Of a stretch of 64,000 nucleotides of DNA, positions 35,365-48,366 are shown piece by piece. Within the stretch, counting starts at the first letter, position 1. The number at the start of each line of letters is the position of its first letter. The notes beneath the pieces were generated by a model. It was not told the DNA's origin. It did not search any database and was given only the letters and a program-made list of their open reading frames with translations. A program made the position numbers and the translations under genes. This DNA comes from Schizophyllum amplum. Lineage: Eukaryota; Basidiomycota; Agaricomycetes; Agaricales; Schizophyllaceae. Where the stretch lies: assembly GCA_007026445.1 (NCBI GenBank), contig VDMD01000006.1, forward strand, positions 806,001-870,000, in the 5' to 3' direction.

Positions 35365-35933
35365 GGCGCCAACCCTCGACAACTGGTGTCAATCTCGACA
35401 ACTGGTGTCAACCTCGACAACTGTAGGGTTTGAGGCTGCAGAGTCGAAGTCCACCTTGATGGGCTGCAGAGTTCGAGAGTCCGCCTCGATGGGCTGCAGA
35501 GCTCGCGATGACTGCAGATCCTGAGGCATTATGTACCATAAGTGTAGTAGTCATGTACACCGAATGTATGTAGACTCTAGAGTATTTTAGTGGGGCTGTT
35601 GCTGGATGGCGAGAGGGCTATCGTACGTTGTCAATTATTTGTCCAGACAGTAGACAGGCAGTACATCAAGCTCATCGTCATGCAGTCGCACCAGAGTCGC
35701 ACCCCTACTACTAGCGTCCTCCACCACCCCGCGGTTTCGCAAGTTACTTGTCATCAAGTCTGTCGCAAGCCATTGATCCCTTCTGAGAAGTATATTCACC
35801 ATTGGTCCACTCTGAGAAGTATGCGCATGTCCTCGCAGTTGTTTAGTCAAGCCTACAGTACAATAAGTATATAGAGTGGTATGTCTAACGCCCCAGCGCT
35901 CGCCACCAGCGCCCAACCCCATTATAGAGGCAA
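35365..35933. repeat. Convergent intergenic region with echoes of the HIS1 3' end
   Basis: Directly after the HIS1 stop, the string CTCGACAACTG of the last coding exon recurs three more times (to about 35425). It is accompanied by GGTTTGAGGC and by two TGGGCTGCAGAG units up to about 35505. The rest of the gap, up to the citrate synthase stop, shows no gene. Confidence 0.7.
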
Positions 35934-37665
35934 TTACTGCTTGCCCTCGAACATCTTCTTGATCGCCGCGCTCGAGTACGACTTGGGGCGCTCCAGAGCT
36001 GAGAAGCACAATCAGCATTGAGCTCTGAATGCAGAACAAAACACCACGCACGAGCACCGAGAGCACGATCCCAGATAAGCTGCGCCGCCACACCAAACGC
36101 GCGCGACACACCGAACAGCACGGTGTAGAACTCCATCTGCGTGAGCCCGTAGTGCGTGAGCAGCGCGCCCGAGTGCGCGTCCACATTCGGCCACGGGTTC
36201 TTCGCCTTGCCCGCCTCCAGCAGCACGTCGGGCACGATCTGGTAGATCTTGCTGACGAGCTTGAACATCGGGTCCTCGGGCAGGTGCTTCAGCGCAAACT
36301 CGCGCTGGGCGGTGTACCGCGGGTCCGTCTTGCGGAGCACGGCGTGGCCGTAGCCGGGGACGACCTGGCCGGACTTGAGCGTGGACCAGACGTACTCCTT
36401 GACCTGCTCGGTGGAGGCGTCCGCGCCGATCTTGGACTCCATCTTGCGCAGCCAGACGAGGACCTCCTGGTTGGCGAGGCCGTGGAGCGGGCCGGCGAGA
36501 CCGTTCAAAGAGGCGCCGAAGGCGAGGAAGGGGTCAGAGAGCGCGGAGCCGACGAGCTTGCCGGTGTGGGCAGACACGTTGCCACCCTCGTGGTCGCTGT
36601 GTTCGCGTGAGAAACACGGTACTTCCACTCGTCAGATCGACGTCACTTACGAGTGAATGGTGATGTAGAGGCGCATGAGCTCGACGAACTCTTTCCTGTC
36701 GCCGAACCCGAGGAGGGTGGCCAGGTTCTGCGAGTAGTCTGCTGCGGAGTCGACGGCAGGGGGATTGCCACCACCGTACACGTTACGGTAGATGCGGCCA
36801 GCGATGCTGGGGAGCTTGGCAATCCTGCAACGTCGTGAGAACGGGCACGAGATAACGTATCTAGTGAACGTACAAGTCCATGGAGTCCTCGAAAGTCGGG
36901 CCCCAGTAGTCCTTCTTGTTGATGCCCTCCTTGTATGCCTTGGCGAAGGCAGAGTTGTGGTTGAGCTGCATATTGCATGAGTTGCCGAAAGTCTTCAGAC
37001 ACGCTCAAGACACATACCGCGTTCACGGCAATCGAGAACTGCGTCATGGGGTGGAGAGTAGGCGGGCAGCGGTCGATGATGTCCTCAACAAACTCGGGGA
37101 TCGCACTGCGGGCGGCCCAGTCCTTGCTGAGCTCAGCAACCTGCTCGGCAGTGGGGACCTCGCCGGTGACGAGCAGCCAGAAGAGACCCTCGGGCAAGGG
37201 CTCGTCGCCACCAGGCGCCTTCGGGAGAAGGTCGCGGCATTCGGGGATGCTGTAGCCACGGAAGCGGATACCCTCCTCAGCGTCGAGAACGGAGCCGTCC
37301 CAGAGCAGCGCGGGGAGACCGCGCATACCACCGTAGACCTGGTCCACGAGAACGGGGCCAAAGGCCTTTTTGCCGTGCTCGGCACGGATGGCCTTGACCT
37401 GCGATAACGGATGAGGGGGACATGCAAGAGGTATGAGTGCGGTGACGCACGTTCTCGAGTTCGCCAGGAATGAGTTCTGCCACGCGCTCCTTCAAAGTGG
37501 GCTGCTTGGCAGAGGTAGAGGAGAGACGGGCCGAGCCAAGGGCCAGGCCTGGTCGGAGGTGCGCAACGCGCGACTGAGCAACAAATTAGCGCGGTGAAGG
37601 ATGGCAAACGAAGGGGGGACGCGTACGTTTTTGAGGAGGAGTGAGCGGGCGGCGGCGAGGGACAT
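35934..37665 (-). CDS. CIT1: Citrate synthase, mitochondrial
   Basis: Condenses acetyl-CoA and oxaloacetate in the tricarboxylic acid cycle. The start [13 protein letters not shown] at 37665 opens an Arg/Ser/Leu-rich mitochondrial presequence. The mature part includes [26 protein letters not shown] sequence ([15 protein letters not shown]) and [16 protein letters not shown]. The active-site histidine blocks are intact: [37 protein letters not shown] and [16 protein letters not shown], followed by [20 protein letters not shown]. It ends KKMFEGKQ. The usual SKL peroxisomal signal is absent, which supports the mitochondrial isoform. The gene is head-to-head with TRM8. Confidence 0.96.
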
Positions 37666-37868
37666 GACGGCGAGAGGCAAAGGACAGCGTTCGGTCACGA
37701 ACCAAAACCGGAATGCTTTTCTACTTCTCAACACGTGACTGACCCTGGCGCAACACGCGAGCCGCAAGCGCCCGCGACCAATCACCCGCGTTCGCGCCGG
37801 ACGCGCCGACATCGTCATCGATCGGTCATCATCCTTCTCCCATTCGCCGATCTTGCACGCAAACCACC
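37666..37868. promoter_or_regulatory. Shared citrate synthase/TRM8 upstream region
   Basis: Only 203 bases separate the two divergent start codons, implying a bidirectional promoter. Confidence 0.55.
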
Positions 37869-38756
<888 letters not shown>

Positions 38757-39129
38757 CAGTAGACCAATCCAATGTATTTTCGAACGAGTCGTGTTCTTCA
38801 TCAGGTCAAGCATCTCTTTAAGTCGTCGCTTCACATATGGGACTGCTCCAGTACCGAGTAAGCAGTTGAGGCAGAAGATGGAATTGTGGGCGTCGTGCGA
38901 CTGTTTGTACATGTTGACGTCGGTCGACACTGCGGAAACTTGTGGTGCTGAGAGCGTTGAAGACAAAGATATTGACGGTCGGAGTAGAGGCGAACTTGCG
39001 AAGACTACTAGAAAGCCCATGGTGGTGTAAGTTCCCGAATTTCGCTCGCCTTGCCATTGCCCAGCGCGCAGAACATACAACCGCGTGACACAAACAAAGC
39101 CAAAGCGTTCAACGTTGGAGACGGCCACG
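38757..39129. other. Intergenic region
   Basis: This holds the 3' flank of TRM8 and the promoter of the next gene. Only shadow frames are visible. Confidence 0.4.
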
Positions 39130-42100
39130 ATGCAACAACAGCCACCGCCGCCAGGACCGTCGCCGTTGGGCAATGCAGGGCCGCCGGTCGACGGAGGGAC
39201 ACAAGGAAACGCCCCAGGAGGACCATCGCAAGGGGGAGCGCCGCCCCCGCTGTCCGCGCCGCCGTCGTCGAGTGCGAGCGTGGGAGGTAAGCGGCGGCGC
39301 AAAAACGACGACGAGGGGCCCGCGGAGCCCCGCCGCCTGCGACGGTCGCATGAGGCCTGCGCGCGATGCAGAAGCAAAAAGATCAAGGTGCGGGGATAGC
39401 CGAGCAGCACGGCAACGACCGACACTGACCCCCTCCCAGTGCGACTCCAAAGTGCCGCGCTGCACGGCGTGCGCCACCGCGGGCACGCCATGCCACCAGG
39501 AGGACCGCCAGCGCCAGACGCTCACCCCGCGCGGCTACACTGAGCGCCTCGAGCGCCAGGTCGCGCAGATGATGGCCCTGCTCGCCCGCCGCATCCCCAA
39601 CTTTGACCTCAACAACCTCGACAACATCGCCGCGGCGGAGGGCATCGTCGTCCCCGAGCACAGCGGTGATGCGCCTCAGGCGCAGGCGCAACCGCCGCCG
39701 CCGCCACCGCAACACCCGGGTGCATACCCCCCGCATCCGCCCCCGATGCCGTACCCCCACTACCCGTACCCGCCCATGCCCCCCATCCCGCCCCCTGGCT
39801 TCCCAACCCCTCTGCACCCGTACCAGATCCCCTTCCCGCCCCAGGCCCCTCAGGCGCAACAGCAGCAGCAGCAACCACAGCCGCAGCCGCAGCAGCAACC
39901 ACAGCAGCAGCAGCAGCCACAGCAGGCGAAAGAGACACCCGCTGCTCCTCTCCCCGGACAGGACCCCCAGGGTAACGACATGAGCAACCCTATGGCGATT
40001 GCCAGTGCGTTCAAGGTCGATCCCAACATTCAAGCCAAGGGTGAGTGTGTATATCTCTTTGTTTACAGGGGCTCGAGGGTCTGCCCTTTCTCTCGCGTTA
40101 CTGGAATCGCCGAGAAATGATTTCTTGACCCTCGATAAATCAGCATTTCTCTTACACTAAGCAGGTACCAACACGAAGCCGCCCAACGACATCGGCTTTG
40201 GCCACGGCGCACTCGTGCACACGCCCGCGGGCTTCGACCCCTCCGCGCCCCCGCGCGACCTCCACAAATGGGTCGCCGTCCGCGTCCCGCCCGAGGTCGA
40301 CGCCCCCGCCGACGCGCAGCCCAAGGCGCTCTACATCCCCGCCGACGTGCGCACCGTGCGCCATGTCATCGACGTCTACTTCGACCGCCTCAACGTGCAC
40401 CGGCCGGTGTTCGAGCGCGGCGAGTTTGATGACCGGGTCATTCAGCTGTATGAGGGTATAGAGGATGCGGCGCAGATGTTGCGCGCGCCGAGGCCTGCGG
40501 GAGACGAGCCTGACTTCCGCGAAGGCGAGCCGCCCCAGGTCGAAGCGCGTGCCACTCAGGCGGACGCCCGCAACGATCCAGGTATGTATCACGACTTTAT
40601 CAACCGCAGCGCGCTAATACGGCGCCATAGGCTTCATATCTGCCTTCCTGTACATCCTAGCGCTGGGCACAATGTCCGAGCTTAACCACAAGGTATGTCG
40701 TTTGCACGTCCTCAACGAGCACGACGTTAACGTACCTTCTCCAGCTGGCGTCCGGCGGCAATCAGCCGCCGCCCGTGCCGCCTACGTGGCCGACATACGA
40801 CGAGTTCTTCCTGCGTGCCATGGGGTCGCGCCCGGACTGGCGGATGACGCTCAGCTCCCTGCAGGCTGCGGTCTTGCTCCACTGGTATCTGTACACAGAC
40901 GTGCGTCTTCATTTATGCAACTGCCCGGGCCGCGTTGCTCATGCGCCAACAGGGTCAAGGCTCGGGGCTCTGGCGCTTCGTGGGGTCCATCCTGCGCTAC
41001 GCGATCGAGCTGGGTCTGCACCACGACCCCTTCGTGCAGCGTAACCCGCAGACGAACAAGTGGGTGACATTGTCAATTGCGGTCGACAGTCGCTCACCTG
41101 TGATCTAGGTATACGTTCACGATGGCTGAGTGTCGTGCGCGCGTGCGTCTCTGGGGCATCGTCCTCATCCACGATCGTGGCACGAGTGTCATTTTCGGAC
41201 GCCCATTGGGTACGTGTTTTTGACGGTTTGTGGCTGCCCGCTGACATGTTAGTTCAGGCATTCACCCCGATGAGACCAACACGCCCATGCCGGCGCCGTA
41301 CCCAGACCCGGCGCGGGAGATCGCCAGCACGCATTTCTACCTCAGTCATGCTGTCGGTGCGTGATCAATGCGCCGCAGACCGCGGACGATTTATTCCTTC
41401 CATGACTGACGGTGTTACAAACGCAGCCAACATCCAGAAGGAAATCATCCTCAAACTCTATGCTCCGAAGTCGCCACCGCGCTCGGCGCCTGAGTTGATT
41501 GCTTGTGCGAAGGCGATCCTGGGTATGTCTTCTCAGCAGGCCCGTACTGGACATGTTGTGTTGCTGACGGTGGACTAGACCAGATGGAGACTATCCTCCC
41601 GCCGGCGTTCCGCCCCTACATAGAAGGTTCCGAAGGATGGGACATGGAACGCCGCCGTGCACTCGTGCAGGGTATCACGACGGACATCGGTCTGACGCTG
41701 TTGAAGGTAGGCCAAGAAACATGGGAAAGGGTAATCGTTTGCTTACACCCCTTGCAGTGGGCCATCGCGAAGATCTTCCTTCTTCGTGCCCTCGTCGCTA
41801 GCAGCGCGATCCAGTATAAGGACAAGGTTCGCGCGCTGCTGCCGGGTGAGATGTTTGTTGTCACATTTGTTTTTGCTGTCGCTAACGAGACACAGCGGTC
41901 ATCACTGCGCACAACATAATCGTGGTGCACCACCAGCTCATCAACCAGCCCGATATTTCGTTCTTCACCTCGCCTCTGCCGTTGCAGACAGCGGCTATGG
42001 TGCTCTTATATGGATGGTTAGTCGCGGTTGACAGCTTGCACGCTGGCGATATTCGTTCGTTGTATACTGATCATGTTGCAGGATGTCTCGGCGCGTGCCG

Positions 42101-43245
42101 AACATCACACAGGCGGTTGCGCTGGAGGACGTGACGATGGCGCTGGAGGGCATCCCGAAGTTCCGCTGGAAGTGGGAGCGCAAAGACTTCCCGCGCCCAC
42201 CGCCGATGATGGTCAGCCTTGCGGAAAGCGTGCTCAATGTGAGTTGGTCCAGGATCCACTTTCACCAGCTCTTGGTGCTCAATGCTAGCTGCAGGTCAAG
42301 CTTGAGGATGCGCCCGCGCCTAGCGCGCCGGGCGTGCTATGGCGGGAAGAGACCTTCAACGAGAACGCAGTCGTGCTCAGTCCCGATGCGGCGACTAGTC
42401 CCCACCAACAACACCCCGGACAGCAGCATGGACCGGTCCCGATGCATCCGCCGATGGCGGTCGACTCGCCCACGATAGATGGCGTCATGCAGCAGGCGCA
42501 CACTGGACCGGGAAGCCCTATGCATGCAGCCCACCCGAACCACCATATGCCCTCGCAGGATTGGGTCAGAGTCAAGCTTGAGCGCGAGTTCCCCGCGGGT
42601 GCGTCGATCGTCAGGCTTGCCAGAGCCATTCATCTGAGTCATTGGCAGGTCTTCTCTTCCCCCAATTCCTGCCGCAGGCGGGGCCCGAGCAGGCGCAAGG
42701 CCACCCGCCGCAGCAAGGTCGCTCGGTGAGTACGCTCTCGTACAGACAGGAAATGTACTGACCTTTTCGCTTTCCGCTCGCCTCCGTCCGTCCGTATTTC
42801 GCCCTGGTCCTGGTCTCTGTGTATTTATCGTGTACCGCCCGGTCAACTGCTTTCTCCGTCTTGGCTCTGGTTTCTGGCGCGCCGCTCTCGCTTTCCGCCT
42901 GCTGATGCATCGCTCCCCGGCGCTCCCGCCGCGCCTTGTCCCACGCCGCGCATCCGACGCGTCGTCGCCGCGGCGCAACTCCGATGCGTCGCCCGCGCCC
43001 ATGGCGGCACCCCACGCGCAGGGTGGCTACGTTGCGGAGATGCCGCCCGATGTGCACTATGGCGGGGCGTACGAGTACCATCATGGTGGGCAGGGCAGGT
43101 GAGCTGGGTTGTTTGTTCTGGACAGGTGTGTGTGTGTGTGCTGATGATGGGCAGGTACTACGACGAGGAGCGCGACCTGCACTACTATCCGCAGATGCAG
43201 GGATATCGGCCCCCTCAGCAGCCCCCTTGGAATCCCATTGGATAG
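39130..43245 (+). CDS. Zn2Cys6 transcription factor with fungal regulatory domain
   Basis: A large multi-exon gene of roughly 900-1000 codons. The first ATG in frame is 39130 (MQQQPPPPGPSPLG); an in-frame GTG lies upstream but is not a likely start. A basic patch (KRRRKNDDE) precedes the zinc cluster: CARCRSKKIKC, then CTACATAGTPC across an intron. A coiled-coil linker (GYTERLERQVAQMMALLARR) allows dimerisation, then comes a Pro/Gln-rich activation-type region with long Gln runs. The middle homology region follows (RTVRHVIDVYFDRLNVHRP, FISAFLYILALGTMSELN, RFVGSILRYAIELGLHHD, RVRLWGIVLIHDRGTSV). The tail is Pro/His/Gln-rich, ending RPPQQPPWNPIG. It resembles factors often labelled XlnR-like, but the target genes cannot be inferred here. 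Confidence 0.9.
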
Positions 43246-43617
43246 GTCGTTGTGAATACGCGAGTAGGAAATATGATCACCAGCGGACATGGTTGATTGT
43301 CGTTAGTTTCGGTCTCTGTAGTGTAGTCAAGATATATGCTTTTCATACACTTTTCCCGAGCATACCTGAGACGAGAGAAAGGGATGCAATGTTGAGATAT
43401 TTGTTCATTGACGCGAAAACACCGCTCAACACAGACGCAAAGCTACTGGGCGCCAGGTCGTCTGGATATCGAGCGCGGGAGGCTGTCCGTGAGGCGATGA
43501 GAGGCACAGGCCAGCTGGATCATGACGGGGTTAGAGGGCGATATGTTTCATGAATAACAACAAGGAGTTGGAGGTGTAAACAACTATCAACGACCACCTT
43601 CTCTCTCTCCGCCTGCG
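43246..43617. promoter_or_regulatory. Intergenic region upstream of the F-BAR gene
   Basis: A 372-base gap between two genes on the same strand; no gene is recognised in it. Confidence 0.4.
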
Positions 43618-46600
43618 ATGGCACGGCGACAGCCATCGACGACCTCCCTTTCAAAATTCGCTCGCTCTGGCTCCCCCATCGTCGTCCAGCAAGACCGCGC
43701 GCTCGACTTTTGCAATGCTTTCTGGGGGATGAACGATGGCGGGGTGGACGTGCTGTTTGCGCGGATGCGCGGCGCCTCCCGCACCTCGGACGAGATGAGG
43801 AACTTTTGGAAGGAGCGGTGAGTGGCATATCGTTCTCGCTCACGCCGCGCGTCCTGACACTCTGTAGCGCGGCGATCGAGGAGGACTATGCGAAGCGACT
43901 GATGAAGCTCGCAAAGTCCACTCTCGGCAAGGATGAGATTGGGTCAGTGAACAGGATCATGCTCGTCCGCCCTGATTGACGTGCACAGGGAGCTCCGGAA
44001 CTCGCTGGACGTGATACGCACCGAGACCGAGCGGCAGGGTAGCTGCCACCTCAACCTGGCGCAGTCCATCCGCAACGACCTCGAAGGCGCGACCACGGAG
44101 TTCTACGCGCGCCAAGTCCAGCACAAGAAGACTTATCAGACCATGATCGAGAAACAGTTTCGCCAGAAGCAGGAGCAGGAGGCCCGGGTCATGAAAGCCC
44201 GCGAGAAATACGAGGCGGACTGCCTCCTCATCAACTCGTATACGGCGCAGTCCACCCTCGTGCAAGGCCGTGACCTGGACAAGATCACCTCGCGACTGGA
44301 ACGTGCGCAGCGGACGGTGCAGGCGAACGAGCGCGATTTCGCCAACTTTGCCAAGACACTGCAGACTACGGCGGCCAAATGGGAGCAGGATTGGAAGGAC
44401 TTTTGCGACTCGTGTCAGGATATGGAGGAGGACCGCCTGGACTTCATGCGGGATAACTTGTGGATATACGCTAACGCCGTGTCCACTGTGTGTGTCACGG
44501 ACGACGAGGTGCGTCGCATACCGCGTATTATATTTGTTATTGACCGCTCATTCCGTATCTGCTAGTCCTGCGAGAAGATGCGCCTTGCACTGGAGCAGAT
44601 GGAGGCAGAGAAGGAGATGGAGAACTTCGTCTTGGACTACGGCACTGGCAACCGGATACCTGATCCCCCCGCCTTTGTGGACTACAACAAGCCAGATGCG
44701 ATTCCTTCCGCCAGCTCTCGCCCCACGGCCCGCCCCGCCCACTTCCAGCGTGCAACTCAGCGCCGGAATCAAGGCCCGACTCCTGCGACGGCTCATCCCG
44801 CCCCCGCTCAACCTGAACCAGAGCCGGCCGTCAATGTCGCAGGAGTTGGCGCCGTCGGTTCGATGTCACGGGGTGCGAGCAGTCGACCGACCAGCATGAT
44901 TAACGGCACTGCAAGTACGGGCCCCGCCGCGTCCCAACCTCAGCAGCCCATCTCGCGCAATCAGTCGTACCGCCGGCCTCCCCCCGATACCACGAGCAGG
45001 GTCGAGTCGCCTGAAGCTATGGCAGAAAGGCCGCAGCACCGCACAAACGGTAGCCTCTCCGCCGCACCATCGCCGTCGAACGCCAAACCCGCGAGCCCTG
45101 CAGTGGACCCTCTCCTACAGCAAATGGAGGCGTTGAAGAACACTGCTGCTGTGCGCCGCAGCACAACCTCAGCGAGGACCGGTCGCAGTCCACAGCCCGC
45201 CAACCCACCTTCGCGTCGCAACACGCAGGATGCTGCCCAGGCTCGGCAGTCCATGAACCTCTCTCCTCAGGGCGACGCCTTGGGTCACAAGTACCAGAAC
45301 TCTGCTGAACTGGTCGTGGGCGGCCCTCCATCTCCCCGTCCGAGCTCCCCAGCCGTCGCTGCTGCACCCCCTACAGCGGCCTTCATGGCGAGACCCGTTC
45401 GTTCTGTGTCTCCTGCTGGGTCAGACCACATCGAGACGGTGCTCAACGACTATCACCAGAGCTTACCGGGCGAGCGCAAGAGTGCGAGTCGTCGAGGCAG
45501 CTTCGCTGCGCCCTCTCCGTCGAATGCGCACATCGCCTCCCCATCCAACGCGCATATGATCTCACCGAGCGAAGCACAGTCTGTGAACCGTCCTCCAAGT
45601 GTCGGGCACGTCGGTATCGGCGCGCATGGAGGCTCGCGCTCTGCCAGTCCTCAGCCGATATCGCGGTCTGCCAGTCCCAACCGACAAAGCTTCATCCAGC
45701 CTCCAGGCGGCGGTCCTGGTGTTGCTCGTCAGCCAAGCATGGCGCAGCGCGCTACGAGTCCCAACAACATAGGCATCGCGCTCGACGCCAACGGCCGCGT
45801 CATGCACGATGAGATGGCGCAGCGGTATCAGCAGCAACAGCGCCCACCCACTCAGCCTCCCCAGCAGCAGCCACAGTCGGGCTACGGCGGACCGCAGCGC
45901 CGCCCGAGCTACGCTGCCAATCAAGGAAGCTACGGGATGTACCCGCCCCAAGGGCAGCCGCCCATTCAGCCCCCACCGCCGCCGACCCAGCCCCCTCCCC
46001 CGGCGCCACCCTCGGTGCAGGCGCAGGTTCCTCCGCCCCCTATGCAGGCGCCACCCGTTGCGCCATACATGCCTGCACAGACGCCATCCTACGCTGCCCA
46101 GCCCCCGTACCAGCAGGGCTTCGGCGCTGCCCAACAGCAGCCCCCACCGCCGCAAGTACCGTTCGGCGCGACGGCCCAGCAGCCAGCGTATGCGCCGCCG
46201 TCGACATTTGCAGCCAACCAACCCCCCGCGTTTGGCGCGAACCCGCAGCCTGCCGGATACCCTAATGGCTATGGCGCACCTAATAGCGTCAACGGCGTGC
46301 AGCGTAATGGGTACGGCGGACCGGCGGCGGCACCTCCTGCGAATGGAGGATACTACGGACAGCAGCAGCCTGGGTTCAATAACCAAGCTGCTGGCGGATA
46401 CGGGCAGTACCAGCAGCAACCTATGCATCGGTCGCCGTCGCCACAGCCGCAGATGCAGGCGCAACCGGTACGGCAGGCGCCACCGCCAGCAGGGCAACCG
46501 GCCGGCATGCCTCCTACGGGACAGATGACCGAGGACGGACGGGGAATTCTGTTCTATGGTAAGCAAATGCACACATATACAACATTAGCACGGCGAGCTG

Positions 46601-46792
46601 ACGTGCATTGCAGTGAAAGCGCTGTACGACTACACGGCGACCATCGACGAGGAGTTCGACTTCCAGGCGGGCGATATCATCGCCGTGACTGCGACACCGG
46701 AGGACGGATGGTGGAGCGGAGAGCTTTTGGACGAGGATAGGCGCCAGCGCGGGCGGCACGTCTTCCCGAGTAATTTCGTGTGTCTGTTCTGA
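43618..46792 (+). CDS. F-BAR and SH3 domain protein, cytokinesis type (Cdc15/Imp2/Hof1 family)
   Basis: The start MARRQPSTTSLSKFARSG leads into an F-BAR domain of about 270 residues: ALDFCNAFWGMNDGGVDVLF, NFWKERAAIEEDYAKRLMKL, QKYEAD-type helices (KAREKYEADCLLI) and DFCDSCQDMEEDRLDFMRD. It ends with FVLDYGTGNRIPDPPAFVDY, the junction motif of the Cdc15/Imp2/Hof1 group. A disordered Ser/Pro/Gln-rich linker of more than 500 residues follows with many SPS-type phosphorylation candidates. The C-terminal SH3 domain is in the last exon (VKALYDYTATIDEEFDFQAG, then GWWSGELLDE and VFPSNFVCLF). Such proteins bend membrane and scaffold the contractile ring and septum. The domain order is complete. Confidence 0.92.
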
Positions 46793-47811
46793 GACCGATG
46801 ATTTCATCCTGCAGCTGCCAGAGACCAATTTATTTCCTCCGATATCGATCTTCTTGCTTGTATTTGCTATCATTTGTATCTCAAGTATGGCTTTGTCAAT
46901 AGTGATTATTTCCCGCGCGAGCATAGGACTTCGGTGAATGAATGCGAACCTATAGACGTTGGCAGCACAGACTCTTCAGCTTCAGCCCGAAAGCATGAGT
47001 TCAGGATCTTGTGCAGGCAAGGGTGCAGTCCGGGTGCAGTCTTTGCAACGACTCGGATACCACTGCGCCTCTAGCAACCCAGATTTTGTGGCCACCACTG
47101 TGCAGGCGGAACAAACGCTCGCAAAGCCATGCGGCCTGCATATGGTATTGTACTATCATCACACGTATACTTTTGCTTGTTTTTCTTCTTGCCCAGCGGC
47201 ACGCGGTAACGGCGGCGGGCGGGCGCGAAGCATCCCGCTTCACGCGCGCGTACGGAGGCTCAAGTGGCATTGAGTGCAAACAGCGCCGTGAACGATGCTA
47301 CCAAGAATATAGGAAAGGAGACCACCCCAAGCCAACTCAGCGTACCTCAGAGAGCGGCTGCGCGAGGGTATTCGAGTACGGCTGAACGCGACTCGCCTCT
47401 TTACTCGCCTGCAGTTTCTTTGCGATGCAATGCCACCCCTGTGCGACCCAAATTACGGCCCAATGCCACCACTGTGCGATGCGATTCCACCCCTTTCTAA
47501 CCCACTCGCATATCTTCGTCCAAGATGTGGATGAACAAGGAATAATCAGTGCTCGGCAGCAGCAAGACGGGTATCACTCACGAAATAACGATCTGTGCAT
47601 GCTCGGGCCTCATGCGCATGACCAGAAGGCCCGCCTGACACGCCGCGTCTTCGCCTGGGACAAGCTTGGCCGCTCGCTCAACTTTGGATTGGTTGGTCAG
47701 TCTCGAGTCCGCGGTCGCGGACCGAGGCAGATAAATTCCCATATTAGGTAGAGGACTCCGGATGAGCCCAGCCGGTCTGCGACCCCCGCAGACCGAGCTG
47801 GTTCACGAGCC
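46793..47811. other. Intergenic region of about one kilobase
   Basis: No gene is supported. Frames here have irregular composition. A repeated short string of the type CAATGCCACCCCTGTGCGA occurs around 47428-47490. Confidence 0.4.
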
Positions 47812-47813
47812 TA

Positions 47814-48260
47814 CAGTGCATGCGAAAAAGAACTTACCTGCCTTTTTCGGCAGGTTCTTCCCACCGCCCACAGCGCAGCCCGTGGCACGTCGTCGACGGT
47901 GCATATTGGTGCCGTGCAAGCTCTCAGTGTATCCTATGATACATCTAAGCACAGTGATGCAGAGAGAACAGTTGAAAACGGCCCACACTTGTCCAACTTA
48001 GGCCTTCGCAATCTCGCCGCCCGGTACACTCACGTGACTGCGCGAGCTGGGGGGGGGGGGAACAGACGTGCGCCTTGTACCCAGCCGAAATCAATCTTTC
48101 GACATATTTCTTTCACCTAGTAGCACGAAAATGTCTAGCAGCTACTATTCACCTCTGGTTGTGGCCCATACGCACCGTCGTCGACGTGCCACGGGCTGCG
48201 CTGTGGGCGGTGGGAAGAACCTGCCGAAAAAGGCAGGTAAGTTCTTTTTCGCATGCACTG
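47814..48260. mobile_element. Tc1/mariner-like MITE with about 89-base terminal inverted repeats
   Basis: Counting the TA at each side, 47812-47902 and 48172-48262 are reverse complements with one mismatch in 91 bases. The outer end reads CAGTGCATGCGAAAAAGAAC, which resembles Tc1-type ends (CAGTGC then an A-rich run). The TA on both sides is the Tc1/mariner target duplication. Each terminus contains a small hairpin (CCTGCC, TTTTTC loop, GGCAGG). The 270-base interior has no open transposase frame and includes a run of twelve G (48049-48060). It is a non-autonomous, recently inserted copy. Confidence 0.92.
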
Positions 48261-48366
48261 TATAGAGCTGGCCACGCGAGTCTAATTTCTCGCGCCCCGA
48301 TAGATGTGGTCATGTGACTACTGACCAATCACTTGCTCCCGGCCGGAACGCAAAGTGGCGCTTGAA

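Noticed and set aside
39085..39129. Upstream extension of the transcription factor reading frame
   Set aside because: The extension begins with GTG, not ATG; 39130 is the first ATG in frame.
45562..46572. 336-codon minus-strand frame opposite the F-BAR/SH3 gene
   Set aside because: It is a mirror of the low-complexity Pro/Gln linker, with Arg/Leu-rich content and no domain.
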